This document shows positions 1 through 6,591 of a stretch of DNA of 17,506 nucleotides, piece by piece. The DNA lies in NCBI GenBank assembly GCA_014238195.1, contig JABABO010000394.1:1-17506 (forward strand), read 5' to 3'. The notes beneath the pieces were generated by a model. The model was given only the letters and a program-made list of their open reading frames with translations, did no database searches and was not told the origin of the DNA. Both the position numbers and the translations under genes were made by a program. The stretch is from Kordiimonadaceae bacterium. Its GTDB lineage: Bacteria; Pseudomonadota; Alphaproteobacteria; Sphingomonadales; Kordiimonadaceae. How positions within the stretch are numbered: position 1 is the stretch's first letter; each line of letters opens with the position of its first letter.

Positions 1-1
1 A

Positions 2-163
2 TATAGCGAGACCAATAAATAATGAGATCATTATTTATTGATAAGTCGAACCGACATAAAAGCGAGACCAATAAATAATGAGATCATTATTTATTGATAA
101 GTCGAACCGACATAAAGACTTATAGCCAAATGAGGTGATCAATATTCAGCGCAATTGGCTATA
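2..163. repeat. Structured palindromic repeat, left copy (162 bp, with internal duplication)
   Basis: Non-coding repeat that recurs in the same orientation at 1910-2015; apart from the 56-bp internal duplication the two differ at only about three positions. It starts TATAGC and ends GGCTATA, so the ends are inverted (TATAGC...CCAAT against ATTGGCTATA, with four extra bases in one arm). Three stem-loops can be drawn: perfect 13-base arms at 13-25/28-40 (repeated in the second unit), ATAAGTC/GACTTAT at 97-103/117-123, and TATAGCCAA/TTGGCTATA at 121-129/155-163. Stems 2 and 3 share bases 121-123, so they compete. No open reading frame of its own is seen. The form resembles a miniature non-autonomous mobile element or REP-like palindrome, but I recognise no named family. 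Confidence 0.85.
5..116. repeat. Perfect tandem duplication, 2 x 56 bp
   Basis: Bases 5-60 and 61-116 are identical 56-base units lying head to tail inside the left copy of the palindromic repeat. The right copy at 1910-2015 has the unit once. Each unit holds the 13-base-arm hairpin and one ATAAGTC arm. This looks like a recent local duplication by slippage or unequal exchange, since no base has diverged. Confidence 0.95.
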
Positions 164-560
164 TATTGTTAATTGCTTCAAATGACTGTGTGACACGCAT
201 AGAAAAATGTTTGTCGAGCTGGTTTCTTATTGAGCGGATAGGTCTGTCATTTTTGATTATTGAAAGTAGATATATTTCATTTACTCCTGCTTTTTGCAGT
301 AGGTCTATAAAGCCATCATGAAGTTGTGATTTACTAGAGATTTTTTTGCTGGCAGCATCAACTGCACGACTTGTAAAAAAGGCACCCATACCAGCCACCG
401 CTATAACCATTGCGGCGCTCAAAATATCAGGTTGTTTGATTTGTATGCGTCGGCCTCTACGTACTCGGCCATGTTCAAACATTTGTACCATTCGGAAAGA
501 GCGGGCTATTGTTTTTTTAAATGTTTTATGAGCTTTGTTATTAGCTTCAATCGGAGGCAT
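159..560 (-). CDS. Small membrane protein, probably truncated at its C-terminus
   Basis: A 133-residue protein of no family I recognise. The chosen start (MPPIEANN) has a purine-rich AGAGAG stretch a few bases upstream; an in-frame ATG at 629 would add 23 residues but would run through the divergent promoter region. The first 44 residues are strongly basic, followed by one hydrophobic segment at about residues 45-65 (DILSAAMVIAVAGMGAFF), then a soluble tail of about 65 residues, suggesting a single-pass inner-membrane protein with a cytoplasmic basic N-terminus. The TAG stop at 159-161 lies inside the last bases of the palindromic repeat, so the original C-terminus may have been replaced when the repeat arrived. 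It is divergent from the GIY-YIG gene, with 54 bases between the starts; a functional link is only inferred. Confidence 0.6.
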   Translation of the reverse strand: MPPIEANNKAHKTFKKTIARSFRMVQMFEHGRVRRGRRIQIKQPDILSAAMVIAVAGMGAFFTSRAVDAASKKISSKSQLHDGFIDLLQKAGVNEIYLLSIIKNDRPIRSIRNQLDKHFSMRVTQSFEAINNI

Positions 561-578
561 GGCACTCTCTTTTTTAAG

Positions 579-607
579 TTGACTTGGTATAACTATAGGT
601 ATAACTA
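579..607. promoter_or_regulatory. Shared divergent promoter region with a 10-bp direct repeat
   Basis: GGTATAACTA occurs twice, at 586-595 and 598-607, a 12-base period, inside the 54-base gap between two divergent genes. A TTGACT hexamer at 579-584 and TATAAC at 600-605 are possible -35/-10 boxes for the rightward gene, although 15 bases is a short spacer. The direct repeat could be an operator. With these boxes, transcription would begin at or very near the ATG at 615, which has no visible Shine-Dalgarno sequence, so a leaderless message is possible. Confidence 0.35.
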
Positions 608-614
608 ACTGTGT

Positions 615-1436
615 ATGAAACAGAAACAAATTTTACTTAGAGACATATTTGATGTGGGCAACGTGCAAGACTTTAAGGTTCACTGTGCGGTTTGGGATCA
701 TCACAACCAACCATTAGATTGTTTTGCGCGGGATAAAGCTGAGTGGTTCGAATGGAACGCCAACAAAGAGAATAAGAACGTATTTAATCGTCCTTATATC
801 TTCTCAATGATGAGTTTTTATCATGAAACTGACACTTGGCTTTTTGGTGGGGTGTATGAGGTGTTAGGTATTAGAGACGACGGTTGTTATGACATAGAGC
901 TGACTGATATGGGTGCTGAATTTGTTGGCCGTTTAAAAATTAAATTTAATCGGACAGGGCGCAATACTCGTTTAATAATGGAAAACTGGATTGATGATTT
1001 TGTCGTAAGTGAAATTCTTGCTCAGCCATATACAGGCCAATCTTTTGTTGGCTATGAGGATATCGACATCGGTTTTAGCCAGTTAGAAACCATCATTAAA
1101 AACGAGAAGCCAGACTGGCAGGCAGCTCTTCAAAATGTGAAGGGTATATACCTAATCACTGACACCAACAACGGTAAGCGTTACGTGGGTAGTGCTTACG
1201 GTGAAACAGGCGTTTGGTCTCGCTGGTCATGTTATATGGTTACGGGGCATGGCTATAACGACGAGTTAACCAAATTGATTGAGCAGGAAGGGCTGGAATA
1301 CGCCCAGAAGCACTTCAGGTTTGCTTTGCTGGAGTATCGGTCTATGCGGGTGGATGATAAGGCTGTTATCGAGCGTGAGAGCTACTGGAAAAAGGTGCTG
1401 CTTACGCGAGGTGAATGGGGCTACAACCAAAATTAA
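615..1436 (+). CDS. GIY-YIG nuclease family protein
   Basis: A 273-residue protein whose last 100 residues form a GIY-YIG-type domain: GIY at 177-179, YVGSA at 190-194, the conserved R203-W204, GHG at 211-213, a glutamate-rich helix (IERE, 252-255) just before YWK, and a closing GYNQN. The first 165 residues are a separate domain that I cannot assign beyond its usual pairing with this nuclease type in hypothetical proteins of similar length. Proteins of this layout are usually annotated only as GIY-YIG nuclease family; their target is not established, and DNA cleavage is inferred from the fold. No other ATG lies near the N-terminus, so the start is fairly firm despite the absent ribosome binding site. 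It lies in the accessory segment between the two palindromic repeats. Confidence 0.85.
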   Translation: MKQKQILLRDIFDVGNVQDFKVHCAVWDHHNQPLDCFARDKAEWFEWNANKENKNVFNRPYIFSMMSFYHETDTWLFGGVYEVLGIRDDGCYDIELTDMGAEFVGRLKIKFNRTGRNTRLIMENWIDDFVVSEILAQPYTGQSFVGYEDIDIGFSQLETIIKNEKPDWQAALQNVKGIYLITDTNNGKRYVGSAYGETGVWSRWSCYMVTGHGYNDELTKLIEQEGLEYAQKHFRFALLEYRSMRVDDKAVIERESYWKKVLLTRGEWGYNQN

Positions 1437-1471
1437 ACCAGCCAACATGATGCTGACTGGTTTTGTTATTT
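1435..1471 (+). terminator. Intrinsic terminator after the GIY-YIG gene
   Basis: The stem AAACCAG (1435-1441) / CTGGTTT (1457-1463) overlaps the stop codon by two bases and is followed by the T-rich TGTTATTT. The 15-base loop can form an additional GC pairing. Stem length, position and T-tract fit a rho-independent terminator. Confidence 0.6.
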
Positions 1472-1700
1472 GCCATATCGAGTTATAGATAGTGGGGGAG
1501 TAAATGATAAATATGTTCAGCATTCCGCTCCTTACAGCTCAGCAGGAGAAAGGGTATCTTATAGATATGCTCTTCCTCATTATAGCAAAATAATACTTTG
1601 CATTGAAATGTTGTTTTTTTACGTTTCCCTAAAATGCTGAGCAACGTATCAATTACAAAGCCACTGGAACGCAACTCCAAACCATGCCCATATAATGATT

Positions 1701-1905
1701 TTTCGTTTTTATTTTGCAGTGCCTGCACTGGGCTTAGTCCGTCCAAGCTGGAATGGGGCCTAACATGGTTATAATCATGCCGCCAATTAGCCAAGACTTG
1801 GCGAACATGCGGCAGGCAAGTAAACAACGTTTCATTGAGGCACTCATCCCGCAGTTTGCCATTAAAGCTTTCTATAAATCCATTCTGCATCGGCTTGCCT
1901 GGGGC
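1701..1905 (-). pseudogene. IS3-family transposase (OrfB), C-terminal fragment
   Basis: About 68 codons match the end of an IS3-family OrfB integrase core: APGKPMQNGF, then FIESFNG, which carries the last catalytic Glu of the DDE triad, RDECLNE, a YNHVRPHSSL motif and GLSPVQAL. The first two catalytic Asp residues and everything upstream are missing. The 5' cut lies exactly where the right palindromic repeat begins. The open frame continues upstream into the repeat (TTG at 1923) and downstream to 1483, but the 70-odd residues after the core do not look like transposase, and I see no terminal inverted repeat. Nothing else is recognisable between 1472 and 1700. It is a dead remnant with no frameshift inside the preserved part. 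Confidence 0.85.
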
Positions 1906-1909
1906 AATA

Positions 1910-2015
1910 TATAGCGAGACCAATGAATAATGAGATCATTATTTATTGATAAGTCGAACCGACATAAAGACTTATAGCCAAATAAGGTGATCAATATTCA
2001 CCGCAATTGGCTATA
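1910..2015. repeat. Structured palindromic repeat, right copy (106 bp)
   Basis: Second, unduplicated copy of the repeat at 2-163, in the same orientation. It has TATAGC at the left end and TTGGCTATA at the right end. The three stems lie at 1921-1933/1936-1948, 1949-1955/1969-1975 and 1973-1981/2007-2015. The third is extended here by GGTGA/TCACC (1986-1990/1998-2002); the left copy has one mismatch in that inner stem. It sits against the truncated 5' end of the IS3 fragment, which suggests that it inserted there or that a deletion ended at it. Confidence 0.85.
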
Positions 2016-2020
2016 GACAA

Positions 2021-2078
2021 GAAGCAGCAAACAGGAATCAAACTTTCATGTTGTGAGTGGCCTAAGATTCCTTGCTTC
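2021..2078. repeat. Inverted repeat between the palindromic element and the DUF2834 gene
   Basis: GAAGCA (2021-2026) plus AGGAATC (2033-2039), split by six bases, is complementary to the continuous GATTCCTTGCTTC at 2066-2078. This makes a 13-pair stem with a six-base bulge and a 26-base loop. It lies just beyond the stop codon of the leftward eight-gene operon and may act as its transcription end or protect its 3' end; no strong T-tract follows. Confidence 0.45.
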
Positions 2079-2098
2079 TCGAAATGCGGGCAGATTTT

Positions 2099-2413
2099 TC
2101 AGTCCGCATTTTGGTTTTCACGTAGATAAAGATACAAAGGCAAGCCGCTGGAAACACCGAAAATGGCCATCGCAGCAATGGGCATCCAAGTCTTTACGCC
2201 TTTTTCCTTGCCCTCAGTATGCGCTAAAATCACAAGGCAAACACAGCCAACAACCAGATTCCAACCGGCAAAAGCACCAGCAGATGTGCTGAAAATAGCG
2301 TTTAAAACCACATGCGGATAAGCACCGTTTTCCATCAAAAACGGCGCGATTGCATATGCTGGCCCTAGTGTGCCAACGATAGCAAGAACCAAATAAATGT
2401 TTTTAAGTATCAT
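2099..2413 (-). CDS. DUF2834 family membrane protein
   Basis: A 104-residue, very hydrophobic protein. The opening ILKNIYLVLAIVGTLGPAYAIAP, the central Trp/Val-rich helix and the ending GLPLYLYLRE match my memory of the DUF2834 family, which has about this length and three predicted transmembrane helices. Function is unknown for the family. It is the last gene of the leftward operon, 24 bases after the hydrolase gene, with only a weak purine-rich stretch before the ATG. Location would be the inner membrane. Its presence may reflect transport or membrane support for the pathway, but nothing in the sequence shows this. Confidence 0.75.
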   Translation of the reverse strand: MILKNIYLVLAIVGTLGPAYAIAPFLMENGAYPHVVLNAIFSTSAGAFAGWNLVVGCVCLVILAHTEGKEKGVKTWMPIAAMAIFGVSSGLPLYLYLRENQNAD

Positions 2414-2437
2414 GATTATTCTTTCACTTGGTTTGAT

Positions 2438-3349
2438 CTAATGGGATTTTTCCAAAAAAGGGATTATGTGTGATAGCAGCTCGTCTGGTGCTTCCTCGGG
2501 TGAAAAATGGCCTACGCCATCTAGTATCGCGTGGTTCTGTCCTTCAGACCCAGGTATATGGTCAATCAGTAGTTTATGAATTCCCTTTGTAACTGGGTCT
2601 TTGTTACCAAAAACACATAGAAAAGGCTTCTTAAAACTGGCTAGCTTTACCCAAGCTGCTTTGTTGGCAGCAACGCCAGGATTATCTGGGAAAATGGCGA
2701 TCAGTTGCGGAAACTTCAAAATACCAGCTTGATATTTTGCTGAAGGGTAGGGTGCTTTAAAGGCGGAAAGTTCAGAAGGTGTAAGTTCTTTTTTCTTAAA
2801 AGCCCCTTCGAATGCGATTTTCCAAGGGAATCGCACAGCCAGCTTCATCATGCGTAACCACCATTTTAGCCATTTGTTTCCGCCAGTTCCTCTTGGAAGA
2901 CCAGTGTTCGTTGCGAAGACACGGTCGAAGCGGTCTGGATATTCTGCGACCATCTTCAATCCTAGAACGCCGCCCCAGTCTTGGCATACGAGCGTTATAT
3001 TCTTCAAGTCGCTTGCAAGTAGCCACTTACACGTCCAATCATGATGGCGGGCGAGAGTGTAATACTTCCTTTTTGCTGGCTTGTCTGATTTGCCGCATCC
3101 GACAAGATCAACCGCAATGACACGCCTGCCTGTAGCCATTAGGCCTTTTATTATATGCCGATAAAGATAACTCCAAGTGGGGTTGCCATGCATTAACAAT
3201 ATGGGGTCGCCGTCACGAGGGCCGACATCAACGCTATGAATGCGGATATCCGTGCCATCATTATCTGTAATTATGGTGTAGGTGGGATCAAAATCATAGT
3301 CAGGTAAATTTTCAAAACAGTTATCTGGTGTCCTATGAATTTTCATCAT
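2438..3349 (-). CDS. Haloalkane dehalogenase family alpha/beta-hydrolase
   Basis: A 303-residue alpha/beta-hydrolase with a full catalytic set. The oxyanion strand is HGNPTWSYLYR (54-64), the nucleophile elbow VCQDWGG puts the nucleophile at D124 with W125 next to it, the acid is probably D251 in FGNKD, and the base is H281 in GVGHF. D124-W125 match the numbering of the classic haloalkane dehalogenase DhlA. N56 and W125 would be the halide-holding pair. An Asn after HG with an Asp acid late in the chain also fits the HLD-III branch, which includes OleB-type beta-lactone decarboxylases, so the true substrate could be a beta-lactone rather than a haloalkane. The start overlaps the stop of the upstream gene as ATGA, and an AAGGG lies upstream. 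No signal peptide, so cytoplasmic. Confidence 0.85.
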   Translation of the reverse strand: MMKIHRTPDNCFENLPDYDFDPTYTIITDNDGTDIRIHSVDVGPRDGDPILLMHGNPTWSYLYRHIIKGLMATGRRVIAVDLVGCGKSDKPAKRKYYTLARHHDWTCKWLLASDLKNITLVCQDWGGVLGLKMVAEYPDRFDRVFATNTGLPRGTGGNKWLKWWLRMMKLAVRFPWKIAFEGAFKKKELTPSELSAFKAPYPSAKYQAGILKFPQLIAIFPDNPGVAANKAAWVKLASFKKPFLCVFGNKDPVTKGIHKLLIDHIPGSEGQNHAILDGVGHFSPEEAPDELLSHIIPFLEKSH

Positions 3350-3807
3350 GCTTTTGACCCTTTTGAAGGGATTAATGAGAGCACAAACATGACCAACACC
3401 AAAATCATAAGGGGGACTGCGGCGGCACCCCCGGGTGCGGTACCCGCAGTCACAACTGGTTTCCAGCCGAAAAAAAACAACCTTCCTGCCTGTTCAACAA
3501 TCAGGACAAGATACATAAATGGCACGAGTGATTTATATTTAATCGCAACAAGCAACTGCAGTAGGGCAATAATTAGTTGTGAAAGCCCCCACAAGGCAAA
3601 CAATCCAACGATTGTCTGGCTGGCACCAGCTGGCCATTGATCGAGCGGGATGGTTGCAATTGACTGGGCGCCGCCATCGGGTGCAAACATATGATGCTGA
3701 CTGCGCCAAATAAGCACTGCAGTTAACAGCCAGAAGAACCATAGTGCTATTTTCTGACCGCGGTATTCGTTATCTATGTTGGCTGGAAACAAAAACTTCA
3801 TTTTCAT
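3346..3807 (-). CDS. Hypothetical membrane protein, about four helices
   Basis: A 153-residue protein with hydrophobic segments at about residues 20-36, 64-88, 93-108 and 130-147, so probably a four-helix inner-membrane protein. I recognise no family. Trp, Phe and Leu are common, and an Ala/Gly/Pro-rich loop (about 120-130) precedes the last helix. The start has AAGGAA 7-8 bases upstream, embedded in the last codons of the DUF2855 gene, and its stop overlaps the hydrolase start by four bases, so it is translationally coupled on both sides. A transport or scaffold role in the same pathway is conceivable. Confidence 0.7.
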   Translation of the reverse strand: MKMKFLFPANIDNEYRGQKIALWFFWLLTAVLIWRSQHHMFAPDGGAQSIATIPLDQWPAGASQTIVGLFALWGLSQLIIALLQLLVAIKYKSLVPFMYLVLIVEQAGRLFFFGWKPVVTAGTAPGGAAAVPLMILVLVMFVLSLIPSKGSKA

Positions 3808-3810
3808 AAT

Positions 3811-4893
3811 TCATTCCTTGAGTGAAAGAATCAGCCCGCGCTGGCCTGAAACTTTGTTATCGAGCATGTCCCGCCAAAGATTTGTTAAAGCCTCAGGGCC
3901 TTGGTGGTGTTCAATTCTCATTTGCCCTTTTAGGTGCAAAATCAGTTTGGCTGCAGCTTCATAACCTTTTTGCATCAGAACACCAGGTCCCCAGTCCTGA
4001 TTGCGTTTGTCGATTTGCGCTGGCGTAAAGAAAAAGGCAGGCCTTGCACCTGGGAGCTTTTCCTTAGACCGATTACAGTCCCAATGGGTCGCACCTACAA
4101 TTTGGTCGGACTTTATATTTTCACCCAAATGATGATGCAGGTCAGACCGCACGGAACCATTGCCTGCCATGTCGATATAGACACTAGGGCAGGTATCGAG
4201 TGTGGTGGTATCGCCGTAGGTAACCACCTGATCACAGATACTGAGGTCTTTTACAAAGGCAACATTGGACGGTGACGTTAAGCCAATGATTTTTCCTTCA
4301 AAACCGTTAGCCCTGACAAAACTGGCGGTACCAATTCCTGTCTTAGATGAGGCAGAGCCAACAATGACCTGATCCACACCAAACCAATCATTGTCCATTA
4401 AAAAGTCTGCGATTACAAAGCCAGTCATAAAAAGTGGGAAATAGATACACCGTTCATTTTCCATTGATTGCAAAAACGCTGGCTCTGCTTGGCAGCGCAT
4501 ATACTGATTATAAAGCGCCGGTAATTTTTTTCGGTGTTCGGTGCTATCTGTGAAACTTTGGGGTTGGACTTTGTCTGGCTGCAAAACAAGGTAACTGCTC
4601 ATGGGGTAAAAACCGTAAAGTCGTTCACCAACCTTTATGTCAGCATTATTGCTGGCAATCACATCGGCCATCCCCCAAACAGTTATTTTGCCCCAGCCAT
4701 CCTCAGATGTCGGGAAATAATTCCAATAGCCGATCATGTCGCCACTGATCGCATAGCCAACGTTGTTTGATGTCAGCGCAAATTTGTCGATGGAAACCAA
4801 AATTTCACCGTCACCAATTACTGGTAAGGGATTTTTAACTACCTTGGTCTTGCGGAATTCGGTCTTGCTGACCCAAAGTTCGGTATTCGTCAT
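3811..4893 (-). CDS. DUF2855 family protein (MDR oxidoreductase-like)
   Basis: A 360-residue protein matching my recollection of the DUF2855 family: the opening MTNTELWVSKTEFRKTKVV, LTSNNVGYAISGDMIGYWNYFP (residues about 41-62) followed by the WG.I.VWG.ADV pattern, and a later VGSASSKTGIG segment where medium-chain dehydrogenases bind the nucleotide. It looks like a diverged member of the quinone oxidoreductase superfamily, often annotated as DUF2855; the substrate is unknown and an NADPH role is inferred. SD-like AAGGAAA precedes the ATG by about seven bases. Nine bases separate it from the upstream gene, consistent with an operon. Together with the CurA-like gene it gives this cluster two different MDR-type proteins. 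Confidence 0.8.
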   Translation of the reverse strand: MTNTELWVSKTEFRKTKVVKNPLPVIGDGEILVSIDKFALTSNNVGYAISGDMIGYWNYFPTSEDGWGKITVWGMADVIASNNADIKVGERLYGFYPMSSYLVLQPDKVQPQSFTDSTEHRKKLPALYNQYMRCQAEPAFLQSMENERCIYFPLFMTGFVIADFLMDNDWFGVDQVIVGSASSKTGIGTASFVRANGFEGKIIGLTSPSNVAFVKDLSICDQVVTYGDTTTLDTCPSVYIDMAGNGSVRSDLHHHLGENIKSDQIVGATHWDCNRSKEKLPGARPAFFFTPAQIDKRNQDWGPGVLMQKGYEAAAKLILHLKGQMRIEHHQGPEALTNLWRDMLDNKVSGQRGLILSLKE

Positions 4894-4902
4894 GACATTT
4901 CC

Positions 4903-5520
4903 TTATTGGATCAATGTAATATTCTGGGCCAGCGAAGCCAGCAGTATTAGAATAAGTGCGGCAGATTTATGAGGCCGCATAAAGAAGCTGAATTGCATCC
5001 TAGTTGGGTAAGCCTCTGTCTTGGCCAAACTAGCGGTTTTAAAATGGTGGATTTTGGCAAAGTCGGGATTTGTCCAAGCTTTCATAGCATCGCGGCGTGA
5101 GCGATATCTTACCATTGCCCAAGCACCAAAACCTTGATCTTCGCCGCAATTCCAGGCTTCAACGCGCCCGCCAATGCGGGTGGCTTGATGTACAGGATGC
5201 CCAGCTGATTTCAGCATCGACTTCATTAGCGGTTTGAAATAGTGTTGGATCAATTTTCGCGGGTCTGTCATTTCACCAGAAATGGGATGAGCAACCTGTC
5301 CAGCCTGCATAGTAATCATATTTTGCATGATAAATTCACGACCGTCGTCATTTTCTAGGAAGTCGCGCACATCCTGCTCCGTGATGCCTTGTAATTGACT
5401 TCCTGCAAGCGTTACATATTTGTCGATTTCGCTGGCAGTCAACGGGCCTTTCCAGTTGAAATACCAGAGACAGAATAGCCCGTAGAGCGCCAGTGCGGTT
5501 ATCCAGATTTCCCAACTCAT
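4903..5520 (-). CDS. Hypothetical membrane-anchored protein
   Basis: A 205-residue protein of no family I can name. A hydrophobic N-terminal segment (about 3-22, rich in Trp and Tyr) and another at the extreme C-terminus (about 186-205) flank a soluble core of about 160 residues. The core carries GAWAMVRYRSRRDAM (about 131-145) and KIHHFKTASLAKTEAYPT, a pattern that recalls small alpha-beta-barrel proteins such as DUF1330-like or EthD-like ones; this is a weak resemblance. The start overlaps the stop of the CurA-like gene as ATGA, with AAAGG upstream, so translation is probably coupled. The soluble part could be a membrane-tethered binding or enzyme domain for the same small molecule. Confidence 0.65.
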   Translation of the reverse strand: MSWEIWITALALYGLFCLWYFNWKGPLTASEIDKYVTLAGSQLQGITEQDVRDFLENDDGREFIMQNMITMQAGQVAHPISGEMTDPRKLIQHYFKPLMKSMLKSAGHPVHQATRIGGRVEAWNCGEDQGFGAWAMVRYRSRRDAMKAWTNPDFAKIHHFKTASLAKTEAYPTRMQFSFFMRPHKSAALILILLASLAQNITLIQ

Positions 5521-6515
5521 TTTCTTACCTTTAGTAGGAGTTTACCGTGGTTCTCACCCTTAAAAATCATTGCCAGAGCTGTCTCAAAGTTCTCGATCCC
5601 TTCAACGATATGTTCACGGAACTTAATGCCGCCATTCATCTTAGCCTGCAGCAAGTATGCAAAAGCTTCTGGGACACGGTCCATATAATCTTTCATTGTA
5701 AAGCCTTGGATGCGGACACTTTGGGTGATAACAGACATGAAATTTCGCGGGCCTAAGGCATTTCCCATGTCACCATACTGACTTATGGCACCGCAAACAG
5801 CGATTCGGCCCTGATAATTAATTAGCGCTAAGACCGTTTCCAATGTTTCGCCGCCCACATTGTCGAAATAAAGATCAATACCGTTGGGGCAATTGCGTTT
5901 CAATCCGTCATTGACGCTCTCGTTCTTGTAATCAATGACACCGTCCAGACCTAGTTTGTCCCTAAGGTAAGCGCATTTTTCTGGGCCACCTGCAATTCCG
6001 ATAACCCGCGCACCTGCCAGTTTTGCGATTTGGCTGGCAATAGAGCCCACTGCGCCGCTGGCCGCAGAAACTACGACCGTATCGCCTTCCTTTGGTTCAC
6101 CAATGTCTGTCATGCCGAAATAGGCTGTGTATCCAGTCATGCCAAGGCCTGCGAGATAGTCTTTAGGTTCGGCATAATTTAAGTCAATTTTACGCAGGCC
6201 GCGTTGGTTGAGCACGCCTTCGGTTTGAACACCCATAAAGCCAGTGACCCAATCACCAGGTTGAAAGTGCTTGGATGCGCTTTGCAACACCTTAGCAACA
6301 CCAAAGCAGCGCATGACCTCACCCGGTTGCACTGGTGGCATATAACTGCGTTTGTTTGTTGTCCAACCACGCATGGCTGGGTCAAGCGATATATAGTCAG
6401 TTCGTACTTTGATTTCACCGTCTTTTAATTCGGCTATTGGGTCATGAGTCACTGTGAATATTTCGTCAGTGCTCCCATCATGAAATTGCGTGGTTCTAAT
6501 CTGTGTTATTGCCAT
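5517..6515 (-). CDS. NADP-dependent oxidoreductase, CurA / prostaglandin-reductase-like
   Basis: A 332-residue zinc-independent medium-chain dehydrogenase/reductase. Seen: SLDPAMRGW (43-51), a mark of the 2-alkenal/leukotriene B4 dehydrogenase group; GMTGYTAYFGM (125-135); the dinucleotide-binding turn AASGAVGS (151-158); AGGPEK (175-180), expected to hold the NADPH phosphate; and DLYFDNVGGETL. The family reduces alpha,beta-unsaturated aldehydes and ketones or quinones with NADPH. I prefer the second ATG of an ATGATG pair (6515) because GGAG lies seven bases before it; 6518 is nearly as good, and an upstream ATG at 6557 has no Shine-Dalgarno. Its stop overlaps the next start by four bases. 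Cytoplasmic; likely removes reactive enone or enal intermediates. Confidence 0.9.
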   Translation of the reverse strand: MAITQIRTTQFHDGSTDEIFTVTHDPIAELKDGEIKVRTDYISLDPAMRGWTTNKRSYMPPVQPGEVMRCFGVAKVLQSASKHFQPGDWVTGFMGVQTEGVLNQRGLRKIDLNYAEPKDYLAGLGMTGYTAYFGMTDIGEPKEGDTVVVSAASGAVGSIASQIAKLAGARVIGIAGGPEKCAYLRDKLGLDGVIDYKNESVNDGLKRNCPNGIDLYFDNVGGETLETVLALINYQGRIAVCGAISQYGDMGNALGPRNFMSVITQSVRIQGFTMKDYMDRVPEAFAYLLQAKMNGGIKFREHIVEGIENFETALAMIFKGENHGKLLLKVRK

Positions 6516-6591
6516 CATTTTTCTCCAAGTATACCGATCTTCAGTTATTGGTGCCACTGGCTATGATGGAAAGGTTGCCTTCAAACATAGT

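Noticed and set aside
5..116. Two identical repeats at the left end as a CRISPR array
   Set aside because: The units are directly adjacent with no spacers, there are only two, and no cas genes are present.
1..1436. Retron or other reverse-transcriptase system built on the structured repeat
   Set aside because: No reverse-transcriptase motif is found in any frame nearby.
1483..1923. A full-length gene of 146 codons over the transposase region
   Set aside because: Only the first half is transposase-like; the start is a TTG inside the repeat and the tail has no recognisable homology.
2812..3120. Forward-strand frame opposite the hydrolase gene
   Set aside because: Shadow frame of a gene with a complete catalytic triad.
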